Assembly: GCF_938045775.1 (NCBI RefSeq)
Contig: NZ_CALIBH010000075.1
Location: 1 to 17,681 of the forward strand
DNA: 17,681 bases
Reading direction: 5' to 3'
Source of the DNA: an uncultured Campylobacter sp.
GTDB lineage: Bacteria; Campylobacterota; Campylobacteria; Campylobacterales; Campylobacteraceae
Shown: positions 16,223-17,681 of the stretch, one piece after another
Numbering within the stretch: position 1 is the stretch's first letter
Layout of the letters: each line of letters begins with the position of its first letter
The notes under the pieces: model-generated
Seen by the model: the letters and a program-made list of their open reading frames with translations, nothing else
The model's database searches: none
Told to the model about the DNA's origin: nothing
Translations under genes and position numbers: made by a program

Positions 16223-17681
16223 TTATTTTCTTTCATTTACTCTAAAATTTGCTTTAGCGAAATTTGCATTTTCGTCCAAGCAGCCAAGCTCAAAATCCCC
16301 TGCGCCGAGGTTAAGCGTAAAAGCCTCGCCGTTAGTGCGCGCAAAATATTCTCCCGTTTTAACTTTAGAATTTGCAGGCGCTAGGCTTTGCGTGGTGAAA
16401 TCGCGTGCCGTGAAATTTTGCTGCGAGGAATTTTGATCTGTGAAATTTTTCGCTGTGAAATCTTGAGCCTCCGAATTTTGCTCTGTAGAATTTTGCAAGA
16501 TAGAATTTTGCGACGCCAAATTTCGTGTGGCTGGATTTTCAGCTATAAAATTCAATCCCGCAGAATTTTGCTTCGTAAGATTTTGTGATTTTACATTCTG
16601 CGGCGCTAAATTTTGTCGCATGGAATTTTGTGCTGTAGAATTCTGTTCTGCAAAATTTTGCTTTAAATTATCTTGCTGCGCCGTGCTAGAATGCTCGAAA
16701 TCCAAATCCGCGGAATTCTCCCCTGTAAACGCGATGGAATTTAACGCTATAAACTCTCGCGAACCGCCGCTTAGCCTGATATATACCCGCTCGCCGAAAA
16801 CCGCCGTGCACTGCACCTTTAGCCGCAGCGTGCCGTTCGCGCCGGTCTCGTAGGTTTTAGCGTTGATGTCGTTTAGCACGGGCTTTACGGCGGCGAATTT
16901 AGCCGCACACCTTCCTACGCGCACCTTTTGCGGATCGACCAGTCCGTGTTTTAGCAGATAAAAAAGCTCGCTCGTGCCGTAAATTTCGCACTCCTCGTTG
17001 GGCTCAACTCCATCGATCGTAAGATCCTCGGCGCTTTGAGCGCACTCCTTTTCGCGGTACGCGTCGGTGCATACTCGCCGAAAGCTCACGCCCACGGGAC
17101 GCGCAAACTCCACCTCGCCCAGCATGCCCGATTTATCGAGGAAGGCAAACATATTAAACGCCACTTTTGCCGCACTCACGCCGCCGCTAAGATCCCTAGT
17201 CTTGGAGCCGTCGAAATTTCCCAGCCAGACGCCGAGGGTAAATTTAGGCGTGAGTGCGACCGTGTAGAGATCGCGCGCATCGGCGCTCGTGCCCGTTTTA
17301 AACATCAACGGCGGCGCGTTTAGGGTATTTTGCCACACCGAGCCGAGGTAGGAGCGCGGCGCGTTTCTTAACATCTGCGTTACGACGTAGGCGCTCTGTG
17401 GGGTTAAAATTTTAGCATCGTCGCCGATCTTTGCGCCCGCTATTTCGAGCTTTCGCAGCTTACCGCCGTTTGCAAACGCGCTGTAAAGGTGAGCAAGATC
17501 CATTAGGCTCATCGAAATACTGCCAAGCGCGATACCTGCGCCGTAATAATCCTTGCTAAACTCCGCCAGATGCACGTTTGATAGCATCTCATACAGCCCG
17601 TCGTCACCAAGCATCAAATTTAGCTTCACCGCAGGGATATTTAGGCTAAGACTTAGCGCGTCCGTAGCACTAACCGCGCCC
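16223..17681 (-). CDS. pbpC: Penicillin-binding protein 1C, C-terminal part (5' end off the window)
   Basis: Periplasmic peptidoglycan synthase of class A PBP1C type. Only about the last 486 codons are present; the glycosyltransferase domain and the SxxK motif lie beyond the right edge. Transpeptidase motifs seen are SLN in SLSLNIPAV (17639-17647) and KTGTS in LMFKTGTSADARD (about 17285-17299), with VWLGNFDG after it. This is followed by a Cys-containing linker (CTDAYREKECAQ) and a BiPBP_C-type domain. That domain is split: its first strands (LKVQCTAVFGERVYIRLSGG) and its last strands (LGAGDFELGCLDENANFAK) flank a Gln/Asn-rich insertion of about 94 residues. The frame is open throughout. The upstream-downstream arrangement with A2M is the family's usual pairing, here with pbpC first. 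Confidence 0.9.
   Translation of the reverse strand, partial: GAVSATDALSLSLNIPAVKLNLMLGDDGLYEMLSNVHLAEFSKDYYGAGIALGSISMSLMDLAHLYSAFANGGKLRKLEIAGAKIGDDAKILTPQSAYVVTQMLRNAPRSYLGSVWQNTLNAPPLMFKTGTSADARDLYTVALTPKFTLGVWLGNFDGSKTRDLSGGVSAAKVAFNMFAFLDKSGMLGEVEFARPVGVSFRRVCTDAYREKECAQSAEDLTIDGVEPNEECEIYGTSELFYLLKHGLVDPQKVRVGRCAAKFAAVKPVLNDINAKTYETGANGTLRLKVQCTAVFGERVYIRLSGGSREFIALNSIAFTGENSADLDFEHSSTAQQDNLKQNFAEQNSTAQNSMRQNLAPQNVKSQNLTKQNSAGLNFIAENPATRNLASQNSILQNSTEQNSEAQDFTAKNFTDQNSSQQNFTARDFTTQSLAPANSKVKTGEYFARTNGEAFTLNLGAGDFELGCLDENANFAKANFRVNERK
16379..16660 (-). repeat. 15-nt (pentapeptide) tandem repeat inside pbpC, 18.8 units
   Basis: 282 bp, in frame, encoding 18 full five-residue units and four residues of a 19th. 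The consensus is Q-N-[SFL]-x-x: position 2 is N in 16 units, D in 2 and S in 1, and position 3 is S, F or L in all but two. The DNA core is CAAAATTY. Units are diverged, not identical, so this is an old array under some constraint to keep the register rather than a fresh microsatellite. It interrupts the BiPBP_C-type domain. Confidence 0.85.

Noticed and set aside
16379..16660. CRISPR array or intergenic minisatellite
   Set aside because: Units are 15 nt, diverged, without spacers, and lie in frame within an open pbpC reading frame. Complementary-strand open frames here, rich in Ile, Leu, Cys and Phe, are by-products of the repeat.
1..17681. tRNA, rRNA, insertion sequences, attachment sites, phage genes
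   Set aside because: Reading both strands I found no tRNA cloverleaf, rRNA-like segment, transposase or terminal inverted repeats.

Overview
The window reads as chromosomal DNA of a Campylobacter-type epsilonproteobacterium. The evidence is an EptA/EptC-type phosphoethanolamine transferase, periplasmic Tat-exported flavocytochrome-c-like reductases, and spacers full of AAATTT/AAATTTTAAAATTT words between genes of moderate GC. The fairly high GC and the respiratory flavoproteins fit the oral, asaccharolytic group (C. gracilis, C. showae, C. rectus) better than C. jejuni. This is inference; no rRNA is present to settle it.

Left part (1-5447): an envelope-modification and sensing island. A phosphoethanolamine transferase gene (minus strand, last few codons off the left edge) is divergent from four plus-strand genes: a secreted two-PepSY-domain protein, an unrecognised Cys-rich repeat protein with one membrane segment, an OmpR-type response regulator (TTG start) and its sensor kinase (overlapping start). 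The divergent spacer holds an 11-bp-phased direct repeat resembling an OmpR/PmrA-type operator. The likely logic is a PmrAB/QseBC-like system controlling lipid A decoration.

Middle (5448-11006): about 500 bp with no gene, a badly decayed unknown gene (minus), an EFR1-type flavodoxin/two-cluster ferredoxin protein (minus), then two tandem paralogous Tat-exported FAD reductases of the fumarate/urocanate reductase family (minus). Both paralogs are interrupted, by different lesions: copy 1 by a one-base loss near codon 54, copy 2 by an in-frame TGA where copy 1 has Trp. Promoter-like sites and hairpins flank them.

Right part (11007-17681): a pbpC-A2M pair (minus): the C-terminal part of penicillin-binding protein 1C, which runs off the right edge, followed 47 bp later by a 1722-residue bacterial alpha-2-macroglobulin with an intact GCTEQ thioester motif. 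Together they form the usual periplasmic peptidoglycan-repair and protease-trap module.

The most unusual feature cuts across genes. Gln/Asn-rich low-complexity repeats built on the codons CAA-AAT-TT(T/C) occur in three unrelated proteins: an 18.8-unit, 15-nt (pentapeptide) array inside the C-terminal domain of PBP1C, a 9-unit, 18-nt (hexapeptide) array in the Cys-rich protein, and an irregular version in a long N-terminal extension of the sensor kinase. The spacers carry at least four exact copies of a related 14-bp palindrome.
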